Positions 49,708 to 58,790 are shown, counted from the first letter of the stretch. The stretch is DNA of 64,000 bases from Halorarum halophilum (GCF_013401515.1 NZ_CP058530.1:1-64000); one strand, 5' to 3'. Numbers and translations are program-made. Notes: a model not told the origin generated them from the letters alone.

Positions 49708-51657
49708 CTACTCTCCCTCGAACTCGGGTTCGCGGTCGTCGCGGAACGCGGTCACGCCCTCGAGCATGTCGTCCGTGCTCACGAGCAGGCCGAAGCCCTG
49801 GCTCTCCAGGTTCAGCGCCGTCTCCAGGCTCGCGTCCTGCCCGTCGTTGATGACCTTCTTCGCCACCTTCAGCGCGACCGGCGGGCCAGAGACGAGGTCG
49901 TCGACGTACTCCGCGACGACGTCGTCGAACTCCTCGGCGGGGACGGCGCGGTTGATGATGCCCCAGTCGGCCGCCTGCTCGGCGCCGATGTGGTTCCCGC
50001 GTAACACCAGCTCCTTCGTACGTACCTCGCCGACGAGGCGGACGAGCCGCTGGGTCGCGCCGCCGCCCGGGATGACGCCCAGGTCGATCTCGGGCGTCCC
50101 GAACGTCGCGTCCTCGGTGGCGACCCGGAGGTCGCAGGCGAGCGCGAGTTCGAACCCCGCGCCGAGACAGTAGCCGTCGATCTTCGCCAGCGTCGGCCGG
50201 TCGAACTCGTAGACGGTCCGGAACACGTCGTCGACGTCCATCATGTCCCGCGGCTCCGCGGTCGGGAAGGCGGTCAGGTCCGCCCCCGCGCTGAACGCCT
50301 TGTCGCCGGCGCCCTCGAAGGTGACGCAGGCGACGTCCTCGGGGTCGGTCTCCCGGAGCAGGCGGTCGACCTCGTTCAGCATGTCCTCGTTGAACGCGTT
50401 GAGCCGCTCCTCGCGCTGGAACGTCACGCGGAGGACGCCGTCGTCGTCGACCTCGTGGTCGACGTAGTGGTACGGCCCGCCGTGGCTGTAGTCGTAGAAC
50501 CCCTCGCCGGCGGCCTCGCCCGTGTGGCCCGCCTCGACGAGTTCGCGCAGGTAGTCGGCCGGCTCGTACCGGTCGGCGCCCTTCTCGGCGTACAGCGTCT
50601 CCAGTTTCTCGAGGACCGCGTCGAGGCCGCGCTTGTCGCCCATCCGGCAGACGCCCTCGGCGAAGCCGCCGCCGAGGCGCATCCCGACGTCGATCTCCTC
50701 GGGCGTCGCCACGTCGTTCCCGACGAGCTTCGCGGCCTCGTTGACCATCCGGGCCTCGATGCGGAGGGTGTCGAACGCCTCGCCCTGCCCGTGCTCGTAG
50801 TCGACGCCGTCGCCGTCCTCGTGGTCGTAGTACCCCTTCCCGGACTTCTTGCCGTAGTGGCCCGCCTCGACCTTCTCCTCCCAGACGGGCGGCACCTCGC
50901 GGCCGGCCTCCTTCCGGGCGTGGTAGCCGATGTCGATGCCGGTGAAGTCGGCGAGTTCGAACGGACCCATCGGGTAGCCGCCGCGGAACACCATCGCCGC
51001 GTCGGTCTCCCGGATCGTGGTCTCGTCGGCCGAGAGCATCCACGCCGCCTCCTCCATGAACGGGACGAGGACGTTGTTGACGACGAACCCGTTGACGTCC
51101 TTCCGGACGAAGATCGGCGTCTTGTCGCACGCCTCGGCGAACGCGGCCGCGGCCTCGGCGGTCGCGTCGTCCGTGTGGTCGCCGTAGACGACCTCGACGA
51201 GGTCCATCTTCACCGGCGGGTTGAAGAAGTGCGTGCCGACGACCTGCCCGGGCCGGTCGGTCGCCTCCGAGATCTCTGTGATGGAGAGGCTGGAGGTGTT
51301 CGTCGCGAGGATGGCGTCGGCGGGCGCGAACTCGTCCAGGTCGCCGAAGATCTCGCGCTTCAGCTCCATGTTCTCCGGCGCCGCCTCGATCACGAGGTCG
51401 GCGTCGTGGACGGCCGCGTCGAGCTCCGTCGCCGTGTCGACGCGATCGAGGACCGCCTCGGCGGACTCGTCGAGCGCCCCCTTCTCCTCGAGCTTCCCGA
51501 GGCTCCACTCGATCTGTTCGTACCCGTCGCGGACGAGGTCCGCCTCGACGTCCCGGAGGGTCACGTCGTAGCCGCCGAGCGCCGCCACCTCGGCGATGCC
51601 GTGGCCCATGCTCCCGGCACCGAGGACAGCGACCCTTTCGATCGTATCGACAACCAT
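49708..51657 (-). CDS. Fused 3-hydroxyacyl-CoA dehydrogenase / enoyl-CoA hydratase
   Basis: A 649-residue bifunctional beta-oxidation enzyme. The N-terminal dehydrogenase (1-380) has VAVLGAGSMGHGIAEVA, NTSSLSITEISEAT, GTHFFNPPVKMDLVEVV (catalytic His) and FVVNNVLVPFMEEAAW. The C-terminal crotonase domain (about 385-649) has FEGAGDKAFSAGADL for the oxyanion hole and both acidic catalytic positions (GAGFE and TPEIDLGVIPGGG). The order dehydrogenase-then-hydratase is opposite to bacterial FadB but usual in haloarchaea. ATG 51657 gives the normal start (VVDTIERVAVLG); the open frame upstream is composition only. Confidence 0.93.
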   Translation of the reverse strand: MVVDTIERVAVLGAGSMGHGIAEVAALGGYDVTLRDVEADLVRDGYEQIEWSLGKLEEKGALDESAEAVLDRVDTATELDAAVHDADLVIEAAPENMELKREIFGDLDEFAPADAILATNTSSLSITEISEATDRPGQVVGTHFFNPPVKMDLVEVVYGDHTDDATAEAAAAFAEACDKTPIFVRKDVNGFVVNNVLVPFMEEAAWMLSADETTIRETDAAMVFRGGYPMGPFELADFTGIDIGYHARKEAGREVPPVWEEKVEAGHYGKKSGKGYYDHEDGDGVDYEHGQGEAFDTLRIEARMVNEAAKLVGNDVATPEEIDVGMRLGGGFAEGVCRMGDKRGLDAVLEKLETLYAEKGADRYEPADYLRELVEAGHTGEAAGEGFYDYSHGGPYHYVDHEVDDDGVLRVTFQREERLNAFNEDMLNEVDRLLRETDPEDVACVTFEGAGDKAFSAGADLTAFPTAEPRDMMDVDDVFRTVYEFDRPTLAKIDGYCLGAGFELALACDLRVATEDATFGTPEIDLGVIPGGGATQRLVRLVGEVRTKELVLRGNHIGAEQAADWGIINRAVPAEEFDDVVAEYVDDLVSGPPVALKVAKKVINDGQDASLETALNLESQGFGLLVSTDDMLEGVTAFRDDREPEFEGE

Positions 51658-51996
51658 CTTGTGGAATATGTATCGTACATCTCGGGCTTGAATCTGGCGA
51701 TTGTTGTAATACGAATGCCCTTCGAGGATTTCCAGTGTGTCACCCCGATCCTGGAACCGCCTGCCGTCCCGCCGAAGTCGCCGGCGGCGGCGAGGTGAAC
51801 GTGCTCGACTGTCGGCGCCGGCTTCACGAGGGATCGGCTCGATTTCCAGGACAGCTGATTTCCAGGGAATACTGATACGGTAAAATAGGTCCAAAATGTT
51901 AATTAGCGCGGCGACACAGTGACGGGCAATGGGAGTCGTGACCACGGTAGGACGGACCGGCCGACGGTCGAGGGCCGATCGATCGAGGGCCCGGCG
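51658..51996. other. Divergent intergenic region, 339 bases
   Basis: It separates the fused dehydrogenase-hydratase gene from the thiolase operon. It contains a palindrome ATGTA-TCG-TACAT (51668-51680) close to the minus-strand start, and GATTTCCAG three times (51726-51734, 51841-51849, 51857-51865). AT-rich runs near 51886-51904 are likely the thiolase promoter. No gene is present. Confidence 0.6.
51668..51680. promoter_or_regulatory. Palindrome ATGTATCGTACAT near the beta-oxidation gene start
   Basis: Arms ATGTA and TACAT around TCG, 11-23 bases upstream of ATG 51657, so over the expected transcription start. A repressor site is an inference. Confidence 0.45.
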
Positions 51997-53187
51997 ATGA
52001 CGCGCGCGGTCGGCATCGTCGGCGGCGGGCACACGCAGTGGGGTCGCCGCGAGGCGACGTGGAAGGACATGGCCCAGGAGGCCGGGAAGGCGGCGTTCGA
52101 CGCGGTGCCGGACGTCGGCCCGGAGGACGTCGAGGGCCTCTTCGTCGGCGCCGTCCAGCCCGAACGCTTCGCGTTCCAGTCGCACGTCGCGCCGCTCGTC
52201 GCCGAACTGCTCGGCATCGACGTGGACGCGATGATCGCCCGCACGGAGCTCGCCTGCGCGAGCGGCCAGGCGGCGCTCCGGTACGCCTGGCTCGCCATCG
52301 CCGCGGGACAGCTCGACACCGCGCTCGTGCTCGGCGTCGAGAAGATGAACCTCCCGAAGTCGGCCTCGGAGGAGGCCCAGGCGAGCATGACGAACGTGCT
52401 CGACCGGGAGTTCGACGGCGTCAACGGGCTGAACGCGCCGCCGTACTTCGCGATGATCGCCCAGCGGCACATGCACGAGTACGGCACCACGCGCGAGCAG
52501 CTCGCGCAGGTGAGCGCCAAGAACAAGAACCACGCAGTCCACACGGACTACGCCCAGTTCCGCGACGAGGTGAGCGTCGACGACGTGCTGGAGTCGTTCC
52601 CGCTCTCGCCGCCGCTGTGTCTGTACGACTGCAGCGGCGTCACGGACGGCGCCGCCGGCCTGATCCTCATGAGCGAGGAGAAGGCCCGCGAGGTGACAGA
52701 CGAGGCGACCTGGATCGCCGGCAGCGGGCAGTCGTGCATGGCGAGCAACTCCATCAACAACCTCCCGTCGCTGTCGGCGTGGCCGCAGGCGACCGAGGCC
52801 GCCGAGTCGGCGTACGACGACGCGGGCATCGACGACCCGCTGCGCGAGATCGACGTGGCGGAGATCCACGACTGCTTCTCCATTAGCGAGATCGTCGAGT
52901 ACGAGGACCTCGGCTGGGTGGAGAAGGGCGAGGGCGGCCAGTTCGCCGAGGACGGGCGGAGCGAACTCGACGGCGACATCGGCGTCAACCCGCGCGGGGG
53001 CCTGCTCGGCTGCGGCCACCCGCTCGGCGCGACGGGCGTCTCGCAGGCGCTCGAGATCCACGACCAGTTCCGCGGCGACGTGCCGGAGGAGCGGCGCGTG
53101 CCCGACCCGGAGACGGGACTGATACACAACCTGAGCGGCAGCGGCTCCGTCCACAGCGTGATGGTCATGGAGCGTGAGCGCCCATGA
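51997..53187 (+). CDS. Thiolase-superfamily acetyl-CoA acyltransferase (SCP2-type)
   Basis: A 396-residue thiolase of the archaeal SCP2/ketothiolase branch. The nucleophilic Cys lies in ELACASGQAALRYA, the second motif is AEIHDCFSISE (catalytic His), and the third CGHPLGATGVSQALE (His, and activating Cys-like position). These enzymes usually pair with a DUF35 protein, and the DUF35 gene is indeed next (ATGA overlap at 53184-53187). ATG 51997 fits MTRAVGIVGGG, the family N terminus. It should split or make 3-ketoacyl-CoA, closing the beta-oxidation cycle of this region. Confidence 0.92.
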   Translation: MTRAVGIVGGGHTQWGRREATWKDMAQEAGKAAFDAVPDVGPEDVEGLFVGAVQPERFAFQSHVAPLVAELLGIDVDAMIARTELACASGQAALRYAWLAIAAGQLDTALVLGVEKMNLPKSASEEAQASMTNVLDREFDGVNGLNAPPYFAMIAQRHMHEYGTTREQLAQVSAKNKNHAVHTDYAQFRDEVSVDDVLESFPLSPPLCLYDCSGVTDGAAGLILMSEEKAREVTDEATWIAGSGQSCMASNSINNLPSLSAWPQATEAAESAYDDAGIDDPLREIDVAEIHDCFSISEIVEYEDLGWVEKGEGGQFAEDGRSELDGDIGVNPRGGLLGCGHPLGATGVSQALEIHDQFRGDVPEERRVPDPETGLIHNLSGSGSVHSVMVMERERP

Positions 53188-53711
53188 GCGACGAGCCGAT
53201 GAAATCCGACGGGGGTAGGGAGACGGTCGACCTCCCCGACACGATCGAACTCCCGCGGCTGCTCGACTTCTATGAGCTCCAGACCGACGAACACACCCGC
53301 ATCCACGAGTTCTACGACCGCCTCCGGGACGGCGTCCTCTCGACGACGCGCTGCACCGAGTGCGGCGCGCTCCACTACCCACCGCGGGTGGTCTGCCCGG
53401 AGTGCATGGGCGACGACCTGGAGTACGTCGACCTCCCGGAGACCGGGGAGCTGTACGCGTTCAGCGCGGTCCGCGGCGGCGCGCCGATGGGGATGGCCGA
53501 CGACGTCCCGTTCACCGTCGGCGTCGTCGACCTCGACGACGTCGACGTCCGCCTCTCGGCGCGCATCGACGGCGCGGACGTGGACGACCTCGAGATCGGC
53601 GACCCGGTCCGGCTGAAGGTCGTCGATATCGACGGTCCGGCCGACCACGAACGGGTGTTCTACCGGTTCGAGCCGACCGAAACGACGACGGAGGAGCACG
53701 CGGAGCAGTGA
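53184..53711 (+). CDS. DUF35 zinc-ribbon/OB-fold acyl-CoA partner protein
   Basis: A 175-residue protein with an N-terminal helix, a rubredoxin-like zinc ribbon (CTECGALHYPPRVVCPEC with four Cys) and an OB fold (GELYAFSAVRGGAPMG, VGVVDLDDVDVRLSARI). DUF35 proteins form complexes with thiolases or HMG-CoA synthases in archaea and channel acyl-CoA. It is coupled to the thiolase by ATGA and precedes the ligase by two bases. The 33-residue acidic N-terminal tail is likely disordered. Confidence 0.9.
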   Translation: MSDEPMKSDGGRETVDLPDTIELPRLLDFYELQTDEHTRIHEFYDRLRDGVLSTTRCTECGALHYPPRVVCPECMGDDLEYVDLPETGELYAFSAVRGGAPMGMADDVPFTVGVVDLDDVDVRLSARIDGADVDDLEIGDPVRLKVVDIDGPADHERVFYRFEPTETTTEEHAEQ

Positions 53712-53713
53712 CC

Positions 53714-55339
53714 ATGCACGACTACGAACTCACCCTCACGGCGTTCCTCGAGCGCGCGACCGACCTGTACGGCCACAAGGAGATCGTCACGAAGCTCCCG
53801 GACGGGGGCACCCACCGGTACACGTACGCCGACGCCCACGAGCGCATCGCGCAGCTGGCGCACGCGCTCGACGACTACGGCCTCGACGCGGGCGACCGCG
53901 TGGCGGCGATTGCGGCGAACCACTACCGCCACTACGAACTGTACTTCGGCCCCTCGTGCAGCGGCCGGAGCGTCCACACGGTGAACCACCGCCTCCCCGA
54001 CGAGCACCTGGTCCACATCATCAACGAGGCGGAGGACCGGCTCGTGTTCGTCGACCCCGAGTTCGTCGGGACGGTCGAGGGCGTCGCCGACGACCTGGAG
54101 ACGGTCGAACGGTACGTGATCCTCGACGACGAGGTGCCCGACACCTCGCTCGAGCCGGCCGTCGACTACGAGTCGTTCATCGGCGACTACTCGACCGAGT
54201 ACGACTGGCCGGACCTCGACGAGGACACCGAGTGCGGGCTCTGTTACACCTCGGGGACGACGGGGCTCCCGAAGGGCGTCCAGTACTACCACCGGAAGGT
54301 GTACCTCCACACGATGATGCACGGGCACGTCGACGTGTTCGGCGTGGGCGAGCACGACACGGTGATGCCGGTCGTGCCGATGTTCCACGTCAACGGCTGG
54401 GGGTTCCCGTACACGGCGACGTTCTTCGGCTCGAAGCTCGTCCTGCCGGGCGGGCACACCGACGTCGAGTCTGTCGCCGACTTCATCGACGAGGAGGACG
54501 TGACCGTCGCGACGGCGGTCCCGACCGTCTGGATCGACATGGAGTCGCACCTCGGCGACGACCCGGACGGCAAGCTCGACACCCTCGACCGCGTGCTCAC
54601 CGGCGGAAGCTCCCCGCCAGAGTCGCTCATGCGCCACTACGACGAGGTGTACGAGGCGCCCATCAACCAGGGGTACGGCATGACCGAGGCGTCCCCGCAC
54701 CTCGTCAACACGTTCGTGACGACCGAGGCGCAGTCGCTCCCCGAGGAGACCCAGTACCGCCTCCGGATGAAGGCGGGCATCCCGGCGCCCGGCGTCCAGC
54801 TCCGCCTGCGCGACGAGGACGGCGAGCCGGTACCCCACGACGGCGAGATGCGCGGGGAGATCCACGCCCGCGCGCCGTGGCTCATCGACGAGTACTACGA
54901 GCGCCCGGAGGCGAACGAGGAGTCGTTCTCCGAGGACGGCTGGTTCGAGACGGGCGACATCGGCACCATCGACGAGTACGGCTACCTCGACGTGGTCGAC
55001 CGCCTCGACGACGTGATCAAGTCCGGCGGCGAGTGGATCCCCTCGATCCAGCTGGAGAACGAGCTCATGGGCCACGACGGCGTCGAGGAGGCGGTCGTCA
55101 TCAGCGCCGACCACGAGAAGTGGCAGGAGCGCCCGGTGGCGTACGTCGTCCGCGAGGACGAGGCGGTCGACGAGGCGGCGCTCCGCGAGCACCTCCTCGA
55201 ACGGTTCCCGAAGTGGTGGCTCCCGGACCTGTTCGTCTTCGTCGAGGAGGTCCCGCGCACCACCACCGGGAAGTTCGACAAGAAGCTGCTCCGGGACTCG
55301 TTCGACGACGAGTACGGGACGCTCCCGACCGAGGAGTGA
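53714..55339 (+). CDS. Acyl-CoA ligase (AMP-dependent synthetase)
   Basis: A 541-residue adenylate-forming ligase. The A3 motif is CYTSGTTGLPKGV, A5 is YGMTEASP, A7 TGDIGTIDEYGY, A8 region DRLDDVIKSGGEW and the A10 lysine in TTGKFDKK. It matches medium- or long-chain fatty acyl and aryl CoA ligases of the FadD/DitJ group. It activates the acid for the thiolase-DUF35 cycle in the same operon. ATG 53714 follows the DUF35 stop by two bases. Substrate chain length cannot be read reliably. Confidence 0.93.
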   Translation: MHDYELTLTAFLERATDLYGHKEIVTKLPDGGTHRYTYADAHERIAQLAHALDDYGLDAGDRVAAIAANHYRHYELYFGPSCSGRSVHTVNHRLPDEHLVHIINEAEDRLVFVDPEFVGTVEGVADDLETVERYVILDDEVPDTSLEPAVDYESFIGDYSTEYDWPDLDEDTECGLCYTSGTTGLPKGVQYYHRKVYLHTMMHGHVDVFGVGEHDTVMPVVPMFHVNGWGFPYTATFFGSKLVLPGGHTDVESVADFIDEEDVTVATAVPTVWIDMESHLGDDPDGKLDTLDRVLTGGSSPPESLMRHYDEVYEAPINQGYGMTEASPHLVNTFVTTEAQSLPEETQYRLRMKAGIPAPGVQLRLRDEDGEPVPHDGEMRGEIHARAPWLIDEYYERPEANEESFSEDGWFETGDIGTIDEYGYLDVVDRLDDVIKSGGEWIPSIQLENELMGHDGVEEAVVISADHEKWQERPVAYVVREDEAVDEAALREHLLERFPKWWLPDLFVFVEEVPRTTTGKFDKKLLRDSFDDEYGTLPTEE

Positions 55340-55450
55340 GTCGGGGGACGGTCCTGGGTCAAGTCAGGGACTGCCTTGGGTTGAGTCGGGACCGTCCTCA
55401 GGTGAGTCAGGACCGCCCCAGGCAGAGCAGAGGACGGCCCCCGGCGGAGC
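55340..55450. repeat. Degenerate tandem repeat of about 22 bases, 4-5 copies
   Basis: Units start at about 55340, 55363, 55385, 55406 and 55427 and share GTC[AG]GGGACxGxCCT-like sequence, shrinking from 23 to 21 bases. They lie between the convergent ligase and aldehyde dehydrogenase genes, starting right after the ligase stop. Spacers are absent, so this is not CRISPR. Confidence 0.7.
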
Positions 55451-55488
55451 CGGATGCCGGTTTCGTTCGAGACCGGGCGCTCACCAGC

Positions 55489-56979
55489 TCAGAACGGGTA
55501 CTCGCGCGGTTCGCGCTGGATCGAGATCCACTTCGTCTCGGTCACCTCGCGCAGGAACTCGTCGCTGTTGTACCCGCCCATCCCGGAGGCGCCGGTGCCG
55601 CTGAAGGGGACGTGCGCCTCGTCGTTGATCGGCTGATCGCCGATGTGGACCATGCCCGTCTCCATCCGGTCGGCGACGTCCCTCGCGGTCCCCAGGTCGC
55701 CCGCGTGGACCGAGCCCGAGAGCCCGTGTTCGGTGTCGTTGGCGAGTTCGACCGCCTCGTCCACGTCCGAGAACGGGATGACGGGCGCGATGGGGCCGAA
55801 GTGCTCGTTACAGGCGGCGGACATGTCGTTCGTCACCCCCGAGAGCACGGTCGGGGCGACGACGAGCGAGTCGTCGACCCCGTCGAGTTCGACCGTCTCG
55901 CCGCCCGTCTCCAGAGTCGCGCCCTCCTCGACCGTCTCCTCGACGTACTCCAGCATCTGGTCGCGCTGGGACTCGTCGATGATGGGGCCGACGACCGTCT
56001 CGGGGTCGTGGGCGGTGCCGACCGGGAGCGACTCCGCCCGATCGACGAGGGCGTCGACGTACTCGTCGTACACGTCCTCGTGGACGAGGTGGCGGTTGAT
56101 GGAGATGCACACCTGCCCCTGGTGGACGAACGAGCCGAAGGTCGCGGCGTCGACTGCGCGGTCCAGGTCGGCGTCGGCGGTGACGATGTGGGCGTTGTTG
56201 CCGCCGAGTTCCATCGCCGGGGTGGCGAGGTTCTCGGCCGCCTTCGAGGCGACGCGCCGCCCGACGGGGGTCGAGCCGGTGAACGCGACGACGTCGCTGT
56301 GGCGGTGGCTCGCGACCGCGTCGCCGACGTCGGAGCCGCGACCGGTGACGACGTTGAGCAGGCCGTCCGGGAGGCCGGCCTCCTCCGCTAGCTTCGCGAA
56401 GAGAAGCCCGCCCGTGATGGGGGTGTTCGACGCCGGCTTGACGACGACCGCGTTGCCGGCCGCGATGGCGGGCGCGACCGCCCGCATCGACAGGTTGAGC
56501 GGGAAGTTCCACGGCGAGATGACGGTGACGACGCCCTTCGGGACGCGCTCGACGAGGTTCTCCTTGCCGGGGACGTTCGAGCCCGCGTGCTCGCCCTTCA
56601 TCCGGCGGGGGAGCGTCGCCGCCTCGGCGGCCTGGTCGGTGGCGATCTTGATCGACGTCTCGCCCATCGCGCGCGAGCCGCCCGCCTCGTACTCGAGCAG
56701 TTCGACTATCCCCTCCTTGTGCGCCTCGAGCCCGTCGACGAACGCCTCCGCGGCCTGCTGCCGCCGGGCCGGGGGCGCCTCCGCCCACTCCTCGTGGGCC
56801 GCCTGCGCGGCCTCGTAAGCGTCGTCCACGTCCGATTCGACCGCGGCCGGGACCTGCGCGACCGTCTCGCGCGTCGATGGGTCCTCGACGTCGATGGTCC
56901 CGTCGCCAGCGGATTCGGCCCACTCGCCGTCGACGTACAGGCTGTTCCAGTCGGCGTCTATCGAGATACCGTCTCCCAT
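55489..56979 (-). CDS. Aldehyde dehydrogenase (benzaldehyde/vanillin dehydrogenase-like)
   Basis: A 496-residue NAD(P)-dependent aldehyde dehydrogenase. It has SPWNFPLNLSMRAVAPAI, VVKPASNTPI, FTGSTPVGRRVA, the general base MELGGNN and nucleophile GQVCISINR, as well as the late EHFGPIAPVIPF. The start DADWNSLYVDGEW and the pattern around GQVCISINRHLV resemble benzaldehyde and other aromatic aldehyde dehydrogenases. It would oxidise an aromatic or aliphatic aldehyde to the acid used by the CoA ligase. The gene is on the minus strand, 93 bases downstream of the monooxygenase gene. Confidence 0.92.
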   Translation of the reverse strand: MGDGISIDADWNSLYVDGEWAESAGDGTIDVEDPSTRETVAQVPAAVESDVDDAYEAAQAAHEEWAEAPPARRQQAAEAFVDGLEAHKEGIVELLEYEAGGSRAMGETSIKIATDQAAEAATLPRRMKGEHAGSNVPGKENLVERVPKGVVTVISPWNFPLNLSMRAVAPAIAAGNAVVVKPASNTPITGGLLFAKLAEEAGLPDGLLNVVTGRGSDVGDAVASHRHSDVVAFTGSTPVGRRVASKAAENLATPAMELGGNNAHIVTADADLDRAVDAATFGSFVHQGQVCISINRHLVHEDVYDEYVDALVDRAESLPVGTAHDPETVVGPIIDESQRDQMLEYVEETVEEGATLETGGETVELDGVDDSLVVAPTVLSGVTNDMSAACNEHFGPIAPVIPFSDVDEAVELANDTEHGLSGSVHAGDLGTARDVADRMETGMVHIGDQPINDEAHVPFSGTGASGMGGYNSDEFLREVTETKWISIQREPREYPF

Positions 56980-57072
56980 GGCGTTCGACGTTCGGACTCC
57001 AGCGCAAAAACGGATGGGGCGAGAGCGAGGGAGCCGGCGCCGACCCGTCGTTCGGGGGCGTCGAATCGGGGT

Positions 57073-58299
57073 TCAGTACCGCCCGATGCTCGTGATCGGC
57101 GGGCCGCCCCGCGGCCCGTAGGGCGCGTCGTCGAGCCACTCGCCGGCGTCCTCCCAGTACTCGGACAGCTCCGCGGCGGCCCGCTTCTTGAACTTCGTCA
57201 CGACGCTGTCGCCCTGGAGGTACTCGAGCGCCTGTCCGGCGGCGTTCTTGTTCCACTCGGCGGCCTTCTCGCGCCGGGAGGCGTACAGTTCGACCTCGGC
57301 GCGCGCGACCTCGTCGTTCGTCGCCCCCGCGGCGACCGCGATGGCCGAGGCCGCCTCGTCGGCGTCGGCGATGCCGGAGTTCATCCCGCGCGCGCCGAAC
57401 GGCGCGAACAGGTGGCCGGCCTCGCCCGCGAGCAGCACCCGCCGGTGCTCGTCGACGAACGTGTCCGCGGTGACCTGCTTGAACTGGTAGGAGGACACCC
57501 ACGCGACGCGGTCCCGGTAGCGCTCGCCGAGCGTCGTGGCGACCATGTCGCTCACGACCTCCTCGCTCGCGAGGCGCTCGGGGTCGTCGGTCACCTTGCA
57601 CTGGATGTCGACGCGCCAGCCGCCGGTGAACGGGACGAGCAGGACGTTCCGCCCCTCCACGTCCGGGTGGTCGTAGTGGAACACCCGCTCGTTCGGACGG
57701 GGCTCGTCGGGGTCCTCGTCGACGTCGGCGATGATGAAGGAGTTCTCCGACTGGCTCCCCTCGAAGTTCGAGCCGATCTCCTTGCGGACGGTCGAGCCCG
57801 CGCCGTCGGCGCCGACGACGTACGGCGTCTCCCACTCCTCGCCGTCCTCGGTCACGACGCGGACGCCGTCGGGGCTCGACTCGACCGTCTCGACCGCCGA
57901 GTCCCAGTGGACGTCGATGCCGACCTCCTCGAGCGTCTCGAGGAGGAAGTCCTCGGTCTCCACCTGCGGCAGGCTGGTGAAGTGGGGGAGATCGCCGGTG
58001 CCGCCGGGGGTGGAGTACGTTCGCGAGAACACCTCCTTCCCCCGCCACAGCGTCCGCCGGGTGGGCCACACCAGCCCGGCCTCGGCGAGCCGCTTTCCGA
58101 GCCCCTCGTGGTTCCGTTCGAGGGTGTGCAGCGTCGTGCCGTGCACGTAGATGGCCCGGCTCCCCGGTCGTTCGCGGTCCTCCGGCTCGGCTTCGAGGAT
58201 GACGACCGGCACGCCCCGCGCGTGGAGCGCCAGCGCGGCGGTCATCCCGGTCGGCCCAGCGCCGGCTACGACGACGGGCTCGTCCTGACTCTCGGACAT
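57073..58299 (-). CDS. FAD-dependent aromatic-ring monooxygenase (PHBH-fold)
   Basis: A 408-residue group A flavin hydroxylase. The FAD-binding GAGPTGMTAALAL motif is at the N terminus, the DG motif is VVGADGAGSTVRK, and the GD motif region reads LLAGEAGHLFAPFGARGMNSGI, where the usual Asp is Glu. It resembles phenol, salicylate and 3-(3-hydroxyphenyl)propionate hydroxylases. It would hydroxylate an aromatic acid using NAD(P)H, the first oxygenation step ahead of ring cleavage and FAH processing. It lacks the extra C-terminal thioredoxin-like domain of large phenol hydroxylases. Confidence 0.9.
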   Translation of the reverse strand: MSESQDEPVVVAGAGPTGMTAALALHARGVPVVILEAEPEDRERPGSRAIYVHGTTLHTLERNHEGLGKRLAEAGLVWPTRRTLWRGKEVFSRTYSTPGGTGDLPHFTSLPQVETEDFLLETLEEVGIDVHWDSAVETVESSPDGVRVVTEDGEEWETPYVVGADGAGSTVRKEIGSNFEGSQSENSFIIADVDEDPDEPRPNERVFHYDHPDVEGRNVLLVPFTGGWRVDIQCKVTDDPERLASEEVVSDMVATTLGERYRDRVAWVSSYQFKQVTADTFVDEHRRVLLAGEAGHLFAPFGARGMNSGIADADEAASAIAVAAGATNDEVARAEVELYASRREKAAEWNKNAAGQALEYLQGDSVVTKFKKRAAAELSEYWEDAGEWLDDAPYGPRGGPPITSIGRY

Positions 58300-58488
58300 A
58301 CACGCCCCGTTGACGGGGTGCGCCCATAGCGGTTTTGGTTAGCGCACCACGCACCCGTCGCACCGTCCGGAAACTCGCGTGTAAAATCGCCACCGGAGCA
58401 CGACGACCGAGTTCGCCGTCTCACACGTGAGCGACGCGGCCGGCGACTGGCGACATGGAATTCACGCGGACGGACAACGTTCTGACGG

Positions 58489-58672
58489 GCGCGTGCCGGC
58501 TGGCCTCCGTGCCAGCCGGATGCGCGCGAGGGATGACTGAGCGACCGAGCGCCAGCGAGGGAACGAAGGAATCGGCTGCTCACGCGAGCGACCGAAGGGA
58601 GCGAGGGTGAGTTCCGAGGAGCTTGCTCCGAGGTACGGGAGGGCGTGGCTGCGGTTCGAGCGGGGGCTTTCG
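58489..58672 (-). repeat. Dispersed intergenic element, copy B, with hairpin
   Basis: On the minus strand it reads GAAAGCCCCC, ACCGCAGCCAC, CGCTCGCGTGAGC, CCGATT, CGGTCGCTCAGTCATCCCTCG and a terminal hairpin, the same order as copy A. On the plus strand the hairpin has outer arms GCGCG/CGCGC (58489-58493, 58523-58527) and inner arms CCGGCTGGC/GCCAGCCGG (58496-58504, 58511-58519). Inner-arm sequence differs from copy A but still pairs. It lacks the GTGCTACGG inverted repeat of copy A. Confidence 0.75.
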
Positions 58673-58758
58673 AGGACGGTTCCGCATCACGACTGATCCG
58701 GCCTCGCAACTGACAACTGCATAAATCCTGCTCGAATCACGGTGGGACCGAAGAGCAT

Positions 58759-58766
58759 GTTTTATG
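58759..58766 (+). promoter_or_regulatory. TATA box of FAH copy 4
   Basis: GTTTTATG lies 25-32 bases before ATG 58791. The in-frame ATG at 58764 lies within the box, so it is not the start. Confidence 0.6.
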
Positions 58767-58790
58767 GTCGCACTGACCCCACTCGTTCCC

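Larger units (their letters stand above)
58300..58790. other. Intergenic region, 491 bases, containing dispersed element copy B
   Basis: It separates the divergent monooxygenase and FAH copy 4 genes. The monooxygenase side has an inverted repeat CGCCCCGT/ACGGGGTG near 58306-58323. The middle holds dispersed element copy B. The FAH promoter (TTTTAT at 58760-58765) lies at the right end. Confidence 0.65.

Noticed and set aside
55340-55450. CRISPR-like short repeats
   Set aside because: Units are contiguous and degenerate, with no unique spacers, leader or cas genes.
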